A stretch of DNA of 52,930 nucleotides from Turicibacter sp. (lineage in GTDB: Bacteria; Bacillota_I; Bacilli_A; MOL361; Turicibacteraceae): positions 1-52,930 of the forward strand of contig WRAJ01000012.1 of NCBI GenBank assembly GCA_009780245.1. Reading direction: 5' to 3'. Both the position numbers and the translations under genes were made by a program. The notes beneath the pieces are model-generated. The model ran no database searches and was not told where the DNA came from. It saw nothing but the letters and a program-made list of their open reading frames with translations. Within the stretch, counting starts at the first letter, position 1. Every line of letters begins with the position of its first letter. Below, in pieces: positions 31,942 through 39,954 of this stretch.

Positions 31942-32898
31942 ATGAAGCCAAAAATCTTATACCTTGTTTTGCCTTGCTACAACGAATCAGAAGTGCTTGG
32001 TGAAACGGCCTGGAGACTGAAAGAAAAGTTACACACGCTTATCCGTGAAGAAAAAGTTGCCGATACGAGCAAGATTGTGTTTGTCAACGACGGTTCAACC
32101 GACCAGACGTGGCGCATCATTGAAGCGCTGCATCAGAGTGACAGCGTGTTTAGTGGCTTACAGTTGACGCGTAATCGAGGCCACCAGAATGCCCTTTTAG
32201 CCGGGTTAATGACGGTAAAAGATTTGTGCGACTTCACGATTAGCATGGATGCCGATCTCCAAGATGATATGGATGCCATTGATGAAATGGTTGCAAAATA
32301 TGCTTCCGGTTATGATGTCGTATACGGTGTGCGCGACAACCGCGATGCGGATACGTGGTTTAAACGAACCAGTGCGTCGTTGTATTACCGGTTGTTGCAA
32401 AAGATGAGTGGCAGTCAGATTATTGCGCATCACGCCGATTATCGGTTGATGAGTCAGCAGGCTTTAACGGGGTTGGCTGAATTTAAAGAGGTCAATTTGT
32501 TTTTGCGTGGCATGGTGCCACTTGTTGGGTTTGACCACGATATCGTCTACTATAAAAGAGGGGAGCGGTTTGCCGGCCGTAGCAAGTACCCGTTAAAGAA
32601 AATGATTCAATTTGCTGCAGAAGGCATCACTTCCTTTAGTGTGACGCCGCTTCGGTTTATCTTTTTCTTGGGCTTAGCTTCGTTCGTCGTTAGCTTTATC
32701 TTTGGGGTGTATTTCGTTGTTTCACACTTTGTTGGACAAACGGTGTCAGGTTGGTCCTCTTTGATTGTGAGTATTTGGGCGATCGGCGGTTTGCAGTTGC
32801 TTTCCATCGGGGTGATTGGTGAATACATCGCGAAAACGTACTTAGAATCAAAGGGTAGACCGAAATACTTGGTGCAACATTTCTTAAATGAAAAGTAA
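31942..32898 (+). CDS. GT2 polyprenyl-phosphate glycosyltransferase (DPM1/GtrB-like)
   Basis: A 318-residue membrane-associated family 2 glycosyltransferase. The N-terminal GT-A domain has LVLPCYNESEVL, VFVNDGSTDQTW, LTRNRGHQNALLAGL and the metal-binding SMDADLQDD. The loop VYYKRGERFAGRSKYPLKKMI is typical of dolichyl-phosphate-mannose synthase and GtrB types. Two C-terminal membrane helices follow (about 230-255 and 268-290). Such enzymes attach glucose, mannose or a similar sugar to polyprenyl phosphate on the inner face. The product is the donor for GT39 enzymes outside. AAAAGGAG precedes the ATG. It is the last gene of the block and ends at a bidirectional terminator. Confidence 0.92.
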   Translation: MKPKILYLVLPCYNESEVLGETAWRLKEKLHTLIREEKVADTSKIVFVNDGSTDQTWRIIEALHQSDSVFSGLQLTRNRGHQNALLAGLMTVKDLCDFTISMDADLQDDMDAIDEMVAKYASGYDVVYGVRDNRDADTWFKRTSASLYYRLLQKMSGSQIIAHHADYRLMSQQALTGLAEFKEVNLFLRGMVPLVGFDHDIVYYKRGERFAGRSKYPLKKMIQFAAEGITSFSVTPLRFIFFLGLASFVVSFIFGVYFVVSHFVGQTVSGWSSLIVSIWAIGGLQLLSIGVIGEYIAKTYLESKGRPKYLVQHFLNEK

Positions 32899-32936
32899 AA
32901 ACGCGGCAATCCATTTTACAGATTACCGCGTTTTTA
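32896..32936. terminator. Bidirectional terminator between GT2 and galM
   Basis: AAAAACGCGG-c-AATC pairs with GATT-a-CCGCGTTTTT around a nine-base loop, with A and T tracts on either side. It serves the plus-strand GT2 gene and the converging minus-strand epimerase gene. Confidence 0.85.
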
Positions 32937-32953
32937 AATGGGAGATTTTCAAC

Positions 32954-33961
32954 CTAAACTTTACTAAACACCCATTCGGTCTCTTGCACGTGCGATTTTT
33001 CATTTGCTTTTAACAATTGCGAGTCAAAATCAAACGGCACCTTATGCGTTTCAAAGCATGCACCAAGGTGAGCCTCAGCTGCACGATTATTTTCAAACAC
33101 CTCATCCTTCAGATGATTTCCCGCGTAAAATTGCATCGCCGGCTCTGAAGTGAAAATTTCTAATTTGCGTCCAGAAACAGGCTCATAAAAGACAGCAGCT
33201 GGCTCGTTCTCATCAAGTAAGAACAAATGATCGTACCCAAACGCGCGATCAAACAAATCACTTTCTGGCTTATTAACCGGATCAATGATCGTTTGGACAC
33301 CAAAGTCAAAGCGCGTACCATCGACGGAAATCAGCTCCTCGGTAAACGAAGACTGCTCGTTCACCTCCGCGACCGCCGAAGCATTAATCATCAACTCATG
33401 CTCATAGATCGAACGCTTCAAATTCCCCGACAAGTTAAAATAAGCATGCTGTGTCGGATTGAAAAGAGTATCTTTATCTGATAACCCTTTATAGGAAATC
33501 TTTACTTTGTTATCATCAAGTTCATACTGCACGAAAACCTGGAGATTCCCAGGGAACCCTTCCGGCTGCTCTTTCATGACGGCTTGTAACTGATAACCTC
33601 TCTCGCTTTCTGACACATCAAACACCATGTGCGTTAAATTCTCTGTTCCACCGTGCAAATTATTAGACCCATCGTTTAGATCCACCTGGTAGGCTTTACC
33701 GTTTATGGTGAATTTACCGTTGGTAATCCGATTAGACGTCCGCCCAATCAGCGTGTTTAAAAAGCAACCATTATCCAAATAATCGGCAAGGCTGTGATAA
33801 CTGCATACGAGATTTTCCTCATAAGCATCCTCCGCTAAAGCGATCTTTGTGATCGCCCCACCCACATTGATAAAACGAAGCTCTAACGCATCATTTTTAA
33901 TGCCATACTCAATCACTTCAATACCATTGTGTCTCTCTTTTCGAATTATTTTTCTTTCCAT
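32954..33961 (-). CDS. galM: Aldose 1-epimerase (mutarotase)
   Basis: A 335-residue cytoplasmic enzyme that interconverts alpha and beta anomers of aldoses such as glucose, galactose or xylose. Family motifs: GGAITKIALAED at the N terminus, LIGRTSNRITNGKFTINGKAY, NNLHGG (first catalytic His region) and NPTQHAYFNLSG (second catalytic His), then the C-terminal EPAMQFYAGN. Length fits. The start at 33961 has TAGGTGG seven bases upstream; a longer frame to 33985 does not. It lies beside transaldolase and transketolase, so anomerising xylose for the isomerase is a sensible role. A TATAAT box occurs about 35 bp upstream, but its -35 box is poor. Confidence 0.93.
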   Translation of the reverse strand: MERKIIRKERHNGIEVIEYGIKNDALELRFINVGGAITKIALAEDAYEENLVCSYHSLADYLDNGCFLNTLIGRTSNRITNGKFTINGKAYQVDLNDGSNNLHGGTENLTHMVFDVSESERGYQLQAVMKEQPEGFPGNLQVFVQYELDDNKVKISYKGLSDKDTLFNPTQHAYFNLSGNLKRSIYEHELMINASAVAEVNEQSSFTEELISVDGTRFDFGVQTIIDPVNKPESDLFDRAFGYDHLFLLDENEPAAVFYEPVSGRKLEIFTSEPAMQFYAGNHLKDEVFENNRAAEAHLGACFETHKVPFDFDSQLLKANEKSHVQETEWVFSKV

Positions 33962-34036
33962 GGCTAACCACCTAATTTTTGTCATTATAAAATTCCACTA
34001 TTATCAACAAACGCCATCAATAAACCGACATCAACC

Positions 34037-34690
34037 CTACTCACCAAACACAGCCTTATAATCCCCAATAAACTTCTCAATCCCCTGATCCGTCAACGGA
34101 TGCTTCATCATCTGCTCAATCACACTAAACGGTACCGTCGCTAAATCAGCCCCGGCCTTCGCACATTCAATCACGTGCGGCGCATGCCTAACACTCGCAG
34201 AAATAATCTCAGACTCAATCCCGTGGATCGCAAAAATATCCGCGATTTCACGAATTAACTGCATCCCATCCATCGAAATATCATCTAGGCGTCCGATAAA
34301 CGGTGAGACGTAAGTCGCACCCGCTCTTGCTGCCAATAACGCTTGCGGCACATTGAAGATCAACGTTAAATTCGTCTTGATCCCTTCAGCAGTCAACGCT
34401 TTACAGGCTTTTAACCCTTCCGTCGTCGTTGGTAATTTGATGACCATGTTCTCATGAATCTTCGCAATCTCGCGCCCTTCCTCAATCATCGTTGCCGCAT
34501 CGAGCGTCGTCGGCTTCACTTCACCGCTAATCGGCCCGTCAACAATCTCAGCAATCTCAGCGATGACCTCCGTGAAATCGCGCCCTTCCTTTGCAATAAT
34601 AGAAGGATTTGTTGTAACCCCACAAATGACACCCATGTCATTCGCCGCTTTAATTTCTTCAATGTTAGCTGTATCTAAAAAGAATCTCAT
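34037..34690 (-). CDS. tal: Transaldolase, short TalC/fructose-6-phosphate aldolase type
   Basis: A 217-residue barrel enzyme of the small transaldolase family, transferring a dihydroxyacetone unit between sugar phosphates in the non-oxidative pentose phosphate pathway. Motifs: [20 protein letters not shown] and [13 protein letters not shown] at the N terminus, the Schiff-base lysine in [38 protein letters not shown], and the C-terminal [11 protein letters not shown]. Length is typical of this type, which includes both transaldolases and F6P aldolases; context favours transaldolase. The start at 34690 has AGGAG ten bases upstream. It lies downstream of the split transketolase on the same strand, separated by about 160 bp of hairpin-rich DNA, and may be co-transcribed. 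Confidence 0.93.
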   Translation of the reverse strand: MRFFLDTANIEEIKAANDMGVICGVTTNPSIIAKEGRDFTEVIAEIAEIVDGPISGEVKPTTLDAATMIEEGREIAKIHENMVIKLPTTTEGLKACKALTAEGIKTNLTLIFNVPQALLAARAGATYVSPFIGRLDDISMDGMQLIREIADIFAIHGIESEIISASVRHAPHVIECAKAGADLATVPFSVIEQMMKHPLTDQGIEKFIGDYKAVFGE

Positions 34691-34753
34691 TTTATACTCG
34701 CTCCTCAAATTTTATTAGTCTTTAGTCAATTACGAAATGCCGTTAAGAAATAA

Positions 34754-34841
34754 TTTCCCTACACCCCTTGCTATTTCGAGGAAGTAGGGAAAAATTCCCC
34801 TATAACCCTTTATATATTGTGAAAGTAGGGAAATTGTGAAA
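34754..34841. repeat. Two nested-hairpin elements and a third small dyad
   Basis: TTTCCCTAC (34754-34762) pairs with GTAGGGAAA (34784-34792), with CCTTG/CGAGG nested inside. A second copy has TTCCCCTAT (34795-34803) and AGTAGGGAAA (34824-34833). GGAAATT/AATTTCC (about 34829-34846) follows. On the minus strand the first copy contains CCTCGAAATAGCAAGG, close to CTCGAAATATCGAGG of the element at 26905, so both belong to one family. Confidence 0.6.
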
Positions 34842-34849
34842 TTTCCTGA

Positions 34850-35773
34850 TTAGTAATGCTCTTTCACAACCTTCACCACATTCGCCGCTGTCATGCCATA
34901 TCGTTCTAGCAATTCAGCTGGGGTTCCTGATTCACCGAATACGTCGTTTAGTCCGATTTTTACGACTTTGGTTGGGTGTGTCTCAGTCACGACATCCGAA
35001 ACAACTGAGCCTAACCCACCGATCACAGAATGCTCTTCGCAAGTGACGATAAACTTCGTTTCCTTCGCTGCTTTTTCAATGATGTCACGGTCAATCGGTT
35101 TAATCGTTGGGATGTGAATCACGCGTGCGCTAATCCCATCTGCTTTTAACAGCTCAGCTGCTTTCTTTGCTTCAGCAGTCATTAATCCCGTTGCGATCAG
35201 AGTAACGTCGTCGCCATCCGTTAACTGAACGCCTTTACCGAATTCATACGTGTATGATTCATCGAAAAGATCCTCTGCAGCCAGTCTACCTAAACGGATG
35301 TAAACCGGTCCGTCATGCGCTGCGGCATATTTAATGACTTCTTCGGTTTCACGCGCATCAGCAGGGACGATCACCGACATGTTTGGCAAAGCGTTCATCA
35401 ATGCGATGTCTTCAACCGACTGGTGAGAACCACCGTCTTCTCCAACTGAAATTCCCGCGTGCGTTGCGGCAATCTTTACGTTCAGATTTGGGTAACACAC
35501 CGAATTACGAATGATTTCAAAGGCGCGCCCGGTTGCAAAGACAGCGAACGTTGAGGCAAATGGTACTTTGCCATAGCTTGCTAGTCCAGCAGCGATGCCC
35601 ATTAAGTTTTGCTCAGCGATCCCAACGTTGATAAAACGTTCGCTATACTGTGCGGCGAAATCACCTGTTTTTGTTGATTTTGATAGGTCTGCGTCTAGCA
35701 CGACCACGTCTTGATTGGTTGCTCCTAATTCAAGGAGTGCTTTTCCGTATGCTTCACGAGTTGCGAGTCCCAT
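34850..35773 (-). CDS. Transketolase, C-terminal subunit
   Basis: A 307-residue protein covering the pyrimidine-binding and C-terminal domains of transketolase, which moves two-carbon units between pentose and triose/hexose phosphates using thiamine diphosphate. Motifs: VVVLDADLSKSTKTG, FINVGIAEQNLMGIAAGLA (catalytic Glu that activates the cofactor), FATGRAFEIIRNSV and GEDGGSHQSVEDIALM. Split transketolases are common in anaerobic Bacillota. The N-terminal subunit lies immediately upstream, with stop and start overlapping by one base, so the two are made together and form the enzyme jointly. Confidence 0.94.
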   Translation of the reverse strand: MGLATREAYGKALLELGATNQDVVVLDADLSKSTKTGDFAAQYSERFINVGIAEQNLMGIAAGLASYGKVPFASTFAVFATGRAFEIIRNSVCYPNLNVKIAATHAGISVGEDGGSHQSVEDIALMNALPNMSVIVPADARETEEVIKYAAAHDGPVYIRLGRLAAEDLFDESYTYEFGKGVQLTDGDDVTLIATGLMTAEAKKAAELLKADGISARVIHIPTIKPIDRDIIEKAAKETKFIVTCEEHSVIGGLGSVVSDVVTETHPTKVVKIGLNDVFGESGTPAELLERYGMTAANVVKVVKEHY

Positions 35774-36585
35774 TATTTTGCCACCTCCGCTAATTCTGTA
35801 AGTGCTAAGTCTAATTGTTCTTTATTTGGTGCGACACCGTGCCAACCGGCTTCATTTTCCATAAATGAAACCCCGCTTCCTTTAACCGTTTTGGCAACGA
35901 TGGCAGTTGGCATACCTTTAGTTTCACGTGCATCAGCAAAGGCTTTAGCGATTTGCTCGTAGTCATGACCGTTTATCTCGATGACATTAAAATCAAACGA
36001 TCGGAATTTATCAGCAATAGAGCCTAAATTAATAACGTCTTCGTTTTTACCGTCAATTTGCAAGCCGTTGTTATCGATGATCACAACCAAGTTATCTAAC
36101 TCATAATGAGCGGCTGCCATCACAGCTTCCCACACTAGCCCTTCTTGTAATTCACCGTCACCTAAGATGGTGTAAATGCGTGCGGCTGAATCATCAAGCT
36201 TAGCACCTAAAGCCAGGCCGACGGCGTTTGAAATCCCTTGGCCTAAAGAACCGGTAGACACATCAACTCCCGGTACTTTTTTACTGTCTGGGTGACCTTG
36301 TAAAATAGAATCCATTTTACGAAGCGTTGGTAATAAGGCTTTATCGAAAAAACCACGTTCTGCCAATGTGGCATACAAAACGGGTGCAGCGTGCCCTTTT
36401 GATAAGACGAAACGATCACGCTGAGGATGCTTCGCATCACTAGGGTCAACGTTCATTTCTTTAAAATATAAATAGTTTAAAAGGTCAACTGAAGATAATG
36501 AACCACCTGGATGCCCCGACTTTGAGTGATAAATCATATCAACGATTGACTTTCTAATTTCTGTTGCTGTTTGCGTCATGTTCAT
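35773..36585 (-). CDS. Transketolase, N-terminal subunit
   Basis: A 270-residue protein carrying the thiamine diphosphate-binding domain. Motifs: SKSGHPGGSLSSVDLLNYLYF, FVLSKGHAAPVLYATLAERG, SLGQGISNAVGLALG and the cofactor/metal-binding ILGDGELQEGLVWEAVMAAAHYELDNLVVIIDNNGLQ. The start at 36585 has AGGAAGAG upstream; an ATG two codons further is possible and the frame to 36624 is less likely. It is the first gene of a minus-strand unit controlled from 36652-36680, where the promoter contains a XylR-type operator, so transketolase synthesis should follow xylose supply. Confidence 0.94.
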   Translation of the reverse strand: MNMTQTATEIRKSIVDMIYHSKSGHPGGSLSSVDLLNYLYFKEMNVDPSDAKHPQRDRFVLSKGHAAPVLYATLAERGFFDKALLPTLRKMDSILQGHPDSKKVPGVDVSTGSLGQGISNAVGLALGAKLDDSAARIYTILGDGELQEGLVWEAVMAAAHYELDNLVVIIDNNGLQIDGKNEDVINLGSIADKFRSFDFNVIEINGHDYEQIAKAFADARETKGMPTAIVAKTVKGSGVSFMENEAGWHGVAPNKEQLDLALTELAEVAK

Positions 36586-36651
36586 CTTTTCTCTTCCTTT
36601 CGAATTTGAGTACCTTGTCAACAAATAGTAGTTAACAACTCTTCAAGTAAA

Positions 36652-36680
36652 AATATAGCACATTGCGCTAAGTTTGTCTA
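36652..36680 (-). promoter_or_regulatory. Promoter of the transketolase unit
   Basis: On the minus strand TAGACA (36680-36675) and TATATT (36657-36652) are separated by 17 nt. The -35 box is part of the operator at 36671. The predicted leader is about 60 nt. Confidence 0.72.
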
Positions 36681-36699
36681 GTGAACAAACTAAGTTTGT
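36671..36699. promoter_or_regulatory. XylR-type operators between xylR and transketolase
   Basis: AGTTTGT (36671-36677), seven bases, ACAAACT (36685-36691) is a perfect dyad like known Bacillota XylR boxes. The right half also starts a second dyad, ACAAACT-A-AGTTTGT (36685-36699). They lie between the divergent transketolase and xylR genes. Confidence 0.75.
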
Positions 36700-36760
36700 T
36701 TAATTTAGTTGAAAAAGATTTGTTTTTTTTGCAAACTACTAGTATAAAAGACAATGACTA

Positions 36761-36769
36761 TGTTATAAT
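36761..36769 (+). promoter_or_regulatory. Extended -10 promoter of xylR
   Basis: TG-T-TATAAT; the -35 region (AGTATA) is weak. About 85 nt upstream of the xylR start codon. Confidence 0.5.
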
Positions 36770-36852
36770 AACAACTTAGTCAGCTCAGCTACCTAAACTT
36801 AACGTAGTTAATCTGAAATAAGTAACACCTTTAAGCTTGGAGGTTTCGAAAC

Positions 36853-37983
36853 ATGAGTATTGTTGATAAGTATGCTATTCGTGAAATGAATGAAAAATCA
36901 GTGTTAAGATCAATTATTCAAGAAGAATCAATTTCGCGCGCTGATATTGCAAAATTATTGAATCTAAACAAAACATCGGTTTCTTCAATTGTTGGGGATC
37001 TATTAGAACGAGACTTGATTATTGAAATTGGATCTGGCCAGAGTAGTGGCGGCAGAAAGCCAACGATCTTAACGTTTAATAAAAAAGCAGGGCTTTCTCT
37101 TTCCTTTGACATCGGCCCTCATAACATTACGTCTATATTGACTTATCTAGACGGCGAATTTGTTGCGGATAAGTACACAAGCATTCAGCACCTTTGCGCT
37201 GAGACTATTCTGGAGACGTTGAAAAAGGACATTGAAGGTTACGTGCATAACCTTAAACCTTCCACCTATGGTATTGTTGGCATCTGCATTGGCATCCACG
37301 GCATTGTCAACGAAAATAAAGTCATCTTTTCACCGTTTTATTCTTTCGATCAAATCGATCTGAAGACGGAACTAGAAGCGATGTTCGGCATCCCGGTCTT
37401 ACTTGAAAACGAGGCAAACTTGGCTGCTTTAGGGGAACATCAGCACACGACTCCGAAAACGAATCTGATCAGCGTGAGTGTCAAGCACGGAATTGGAGCG
37501 GGAACGATTGCAAATGGCAACTTGCACACTGGGACTAGTGGACACTCGGGCGAAATCGGGCATTTAATTACCGTGATAGATGGGCACCAATGCCCGTGCG
37601 GTAATCAAGGATGCTTAGAGCTGTATGCCTCTGAATATCACATTTTGCAAGGTTACAAAGAAGCTTCAAACCTTGAAAGTGTGAGTTTTACAAAGTTTAA
37701 AAAAGATTATTTCTCTAACAACCCCGAAGCTAAAAAGTGGATGGCGCAGTTTGTCCAGTACATGGCGATTGCTGTCAATAATTTGATTACAACGTTTAAC
37801 CCTGAGGTCATTATTATCAACAGTCGTTTCACCAATCAAATCGATGACATTACCGATCAGATCAAAGAGAAGATCACTTATAAAGGAAAAGGTAAGACCG
37901 TGATTAAAGCGTCGACATTAGACCGCGAAGCAACGCTACTTGGTGGCGCTCACTTAAACACGACGCAATTCCTAGGTATTTAA
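36853..37983 (+). CDS. xylR: ROK-family xylose repressor
   Basis: A 376-residue repressor. Residues 10-70 are a winged helix-turn-helix (SVLRSIIQEESISRADIAKLL, then LNLNKTSVSSIVGDLL). The ROK sugar-binding domain follows, with LSFDIGPHNITSIL, GIGAGTIANGNLHTGTSGHSGEIGH and the zinc-binding CPCGNQGCLE. In Bacillota such proteins release the DNA when xylose or a xylo-oligomer binds. TGGAGG precedes the ATG. The dyad sites at 36671, 38097 and 43488, and a weaker one at 48175, all share its expected GTTTGT...ACAAAC form and precede transketolase and xylan genes. This makes the assignment stronger than the protein alone would. Confidence 0.9.
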   Translation: MSIVDKYAIREMNEKSVLRSIIQEESISRADIAKLLNLNKTSVSSIVGDLLERDLIIEIGSGQSSGGRKPTILTFNKKAGLSLSFDIGPHNITSILTYLDGEFVADKYTSIQHLCAETILETLKKDIEGYVHNLKPSTYGIVGICIGIHGIVNENKVIFSPFYSFDQIDLKTELEAMFGIPVLLENEANLAALGEHQHTTPKTNLISVSVKHGIGAGTIANGNLHTGTSGHSGEIGHLITVIDGHQCPCGNQGCLELYASEYHILQGYKEASNLESVSFTKFKKDYFSNNPEAKKWMAQFVQYMAIAVNNLITTFNPEVIIINSRFTNQIDDITDQIKEKITYKGKGKTVIKASTLDREATLLGGAHLNTTQFLGI

Positions 37984-38042
37984 ACCGTCTTTAAAAGGTA
38001 TATCAGTCGTATATGAAACGTATAACAACAAGAAATTTGCAA

Positions 38043-38081
38043 ATTCCCGAGTGCTATTCAGTTAGCGTCGGGAAATTTTTT
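38043..38081 (+). terminator. Terminator after xylR
   Basis: TTCCCGA/TCGGGAA outside and GCTA/TAGC inside around a short loop, then six T. Confidence 0.85.
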
Positions 38082-38096
38082 GTAGCCATAAACTTT

Positions 38097-38115
38097 GTTT
38101 GTATGATAGACAAAG
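38097..38115 (+). promoter_or_regulatory. XylR-type operator before the GH43 gene
   Basis: GTTTGTATGATAGACAAAG: half-sites TTTGT and ACAAA separated by seven bases, as at 36671 and 43488. It overlaps the -35 box. Confidence 0.7.
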
Positions 38116-38135
38116 TTAGTGAGATGTGCTATACT
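38107..38135 (+). promoter_or_regulatory. Promoter of the GH43-GH2 operon
   Basis: TAGACA (38107-38112) and TATACT (38130-38135), 17-nt spacer. The predicted leader before the start codon at 38405 is about 260 nt and contains the hairpin at 38183 and the repeat at 38255; I see no gene in it. Confidence 0.75.
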
Positions 38136-38182
38136 TTTAGACAAAAGCTTGAAAAGGGCTTTCTTTGAAAAGAATTGTCAAA

Positions 38183-38230
38183 TGCACAAGCAATTGTGAA
38201 CCTCGATGATTAAGGTATCGTCGTTGTGCA
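38183..38230 (+). promoter_or_regulatory. Leader hairpin of the GH43-GH2 operon
   Basis: TGCACAA (38183-38189) pairs with TTGTGCA (38224-38230). GATGAT and ATCGTC pair inside it with one wobble. No T-run follows. Confidence 0.4.
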
Positions 38231-38254
38231 CCTCAAAGCTTCACATGCTGTAAA

Positions 38255-38345
38255 AAGGGTGCAAAATTGCACCCTAATGCCTATTATACAAGCGAAAGGG
38301 TGCAACATTGCACCTTAATGCCTCTTATACAAGCAAAAGGGTGCA
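38255..38345 (+). repeat. 41-bp tandem repeat with palindromic core
   Basis: GGGTGC recurs at 38257, 38298 and 38339, a period of 41 bp. The first two units contain GGGTGCAA and TTGCACC arms and the shared TAATGCC, TTATACAAGC sequence; the third unit is partial. It lies in the predicted leader of the GH43 gene. Confidence 0.75.
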
Positions 38346-38404
38346 GTCAGTTACTGAATGCTTCGCAATTGCTTAGTCAAACACGAAACGAAAGGAGAAC
38401 AAAC

Positions 38405-39943
38405 ATGAGTACATTCAAAAATCCAGTATTACCAGGGTTCAACCCTGATCCATCGGTGTGCGTGGTCGGAGAAGATTATTATTTGGTCACATCAACGTTT
38501 GCTTATTTTCCAGGGGTGCCGATTTATCATAGTCGCGACCTAGTGAATTGGCGTCAAATCGGGAACGTGTTAAACCGAGAATCACAAATTAAGCTAACAG
38601 GCATCAGTCACTCACAAGGCATCTTTGCACCAACGATCCGCTATCACAAAGGGACCTTCTATCTGATCACCACCAACGTCTCTTACGGCGGCAACTTCAT
38701 TGTCACGGCCACCGATCCTGCTGGACCGTGGTCGGAGCCGATCTTTTTAAACGACGCACCTGGCATTGATCCAAGCCTATTTTTTGATGAAGACGGCAAA
38801 TGTTATTACACCGGCACACGCCCGAACCCAAGAGGCGAACGCTACAACGGCGATTGGGAAGTGTGGCTGCAAGAACTCGATCTTAACACCATGCAGCTAA
38901 TCGGTGTCAGTACCAAACTATGGAAAGGGGCGTTGCGTGGGGCCATTTGGCCCGAAGGCCCTCACATCTACAAAAAAGACGGCTACTATTACTTGCTGAT
39001 CGCGGAAGGCGGAACCGGTGACGATCATGCGATTACCATCTCGCGCAGTAAAACCATTTCAGGCCCTTATAGCGGCAACCCTAAAAACCCGATCCTCACA
39101 CACCGACATCTCGGGCTTGACTACTTTGTTCAAAACGTGGGGCACGGTGACCTCATAAAAACGTCTTGTGGGAAATGGTACATGACGTGCTTAGCCAGCC
39201 GGATGTATCAAAAACATAGCAACTTAGGCCGCGAAACCTTTTTAGCCGAGGTCAGTTGGGAAAAAGGCTGGCCGGTGGTAAACGCTGGGCACGGAAAACT
39301 ACTAGCCGAACAAACGCATCAATTACCGCTACACCCTTTCGAGAAGAAAACGCGGTACGATTTTAAGGACGGCCTTGACATGGCGTTTTTAAGCTTACGC
39401 ACGCCACAGCCTGATTTTTACACGATTGAAAAGGGGAAACTGTATTTAAAAACGTTACCGGAAACGATCGGTGACTTAGCGACGCCGGCTTATTTGGCTC
39501 TTCGGCAAACGTCGATGTTCTTTACCCTTGAAACGAAGATGAGCTTTATACCGAAAGAAGAAGAGGAAGCGGGCTTAGCGATCGTGCAACGAGACACGAA
39601 CCATTTGCAATTCACCTATCGGCTCGTAGAGGGGGTTAACACACTTGAAGTGACTAAGGTTTTGGCGGAAGACGATGATGTGAGTTTCCATTTGCTTAAG
39701 GCGGTAAAGGTCGAAGGACAGACGTTGTATTTAAGAATTAAAGGCCATGAGCAAGCGTTAAGTTTTTATTATAGTTTGGATGGCAAGGCTTATCATGAAA
39801 TTTGTGCCGGCGTGGATGCGCGGTTTTTGTCCACCGAAGCGGCTGGCGGGTTTGTGGGGAATACGATGGGGATCTATGCGACGAGCAATGACGAGTCTTC
39901 GTATAACCGGGCTTGTTTTGAATGGCTCGATTTACGAAATTAG
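38405..39943 (+). CDS. xynB: GH43 beta-xylosidase / arabinofuranosidase
   Basis: A 512-residue glycoside hydrolase family 43 enzyme that removes xylose (or arabinose) from the ends of xylo-oligosaccharides. The five-bladed propeller starts with NPVLPGFNPDPSVCVVGEDYYLVTSTFAYFPG, where the Asp of NPDPS is the catalytic base. PGIDPSLFFDEDG carries the pKa-modulating Asp and AIWPEGPHIYKKDGYYYLL the catalytic acid Glu. A C-terminal beta-sandwich of about 190 residues follows, as in XynB-type xylosidases. There is no signal peptide, so it acts in the cytoplasm. AAAGGAG precedes the ATG at 38405; the open frame reaching back to 38267 runs through the tandem repeat. GH2 follows after 11 bp. Confidence 0.93.
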   Translation: MSTFKNPVLPGFNPDPSVCVVGEDYYLVTSTFAYFPGVPIYHSRDLVNWRQIGNVLNRESQIKLTGISHSQGIFAPTIRYHKGTFYLITTNVSYGGNFIVTATDPAGPWSEPIFLNDAPGIDPSLFFDEDGKCYYTGTRPNPRGERYNGDWEVWLQELDLNTMQLIGVSTKLWKGALRGAIWPEGPHIYKKDGYYYLLIAEGGTGDDHAITISRSKTISGPYSGNPKNPILTHRHLGLDYFVQNVGHGDLIKTSCGKWYMTCLASRMYQKHSNLGRETFLAEVSWEKGWPVVNAGHGKLLAEQTHQLPLHPFEKKTRYDFKDGLDMAFLSLRTPQPDFYTIEKGKLYLKTLPETIGDLATPAYLALRQTSMFFTLETKMSFIPKEEEEAGLAIVQRDTNHLQFTYRLVEGVNTLEVTKVLAEDDDVSFHLLKAVKVEGQTLYLRIKGHEQALSFYYSLDGKAYHEICAGVDARFLSTEAAGGFVGNTMGIYATSNDESSYNRACFEWLDLRN

Positions 39944-39954
39944 GAGGCTTTTAC

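Noticed and set aside
38149..38166. cre-like TGAAAAGGGCTTTC in the GH43 leader
   Set aside because: It lacks the central CG of the consensus and has an extra base between the arms.
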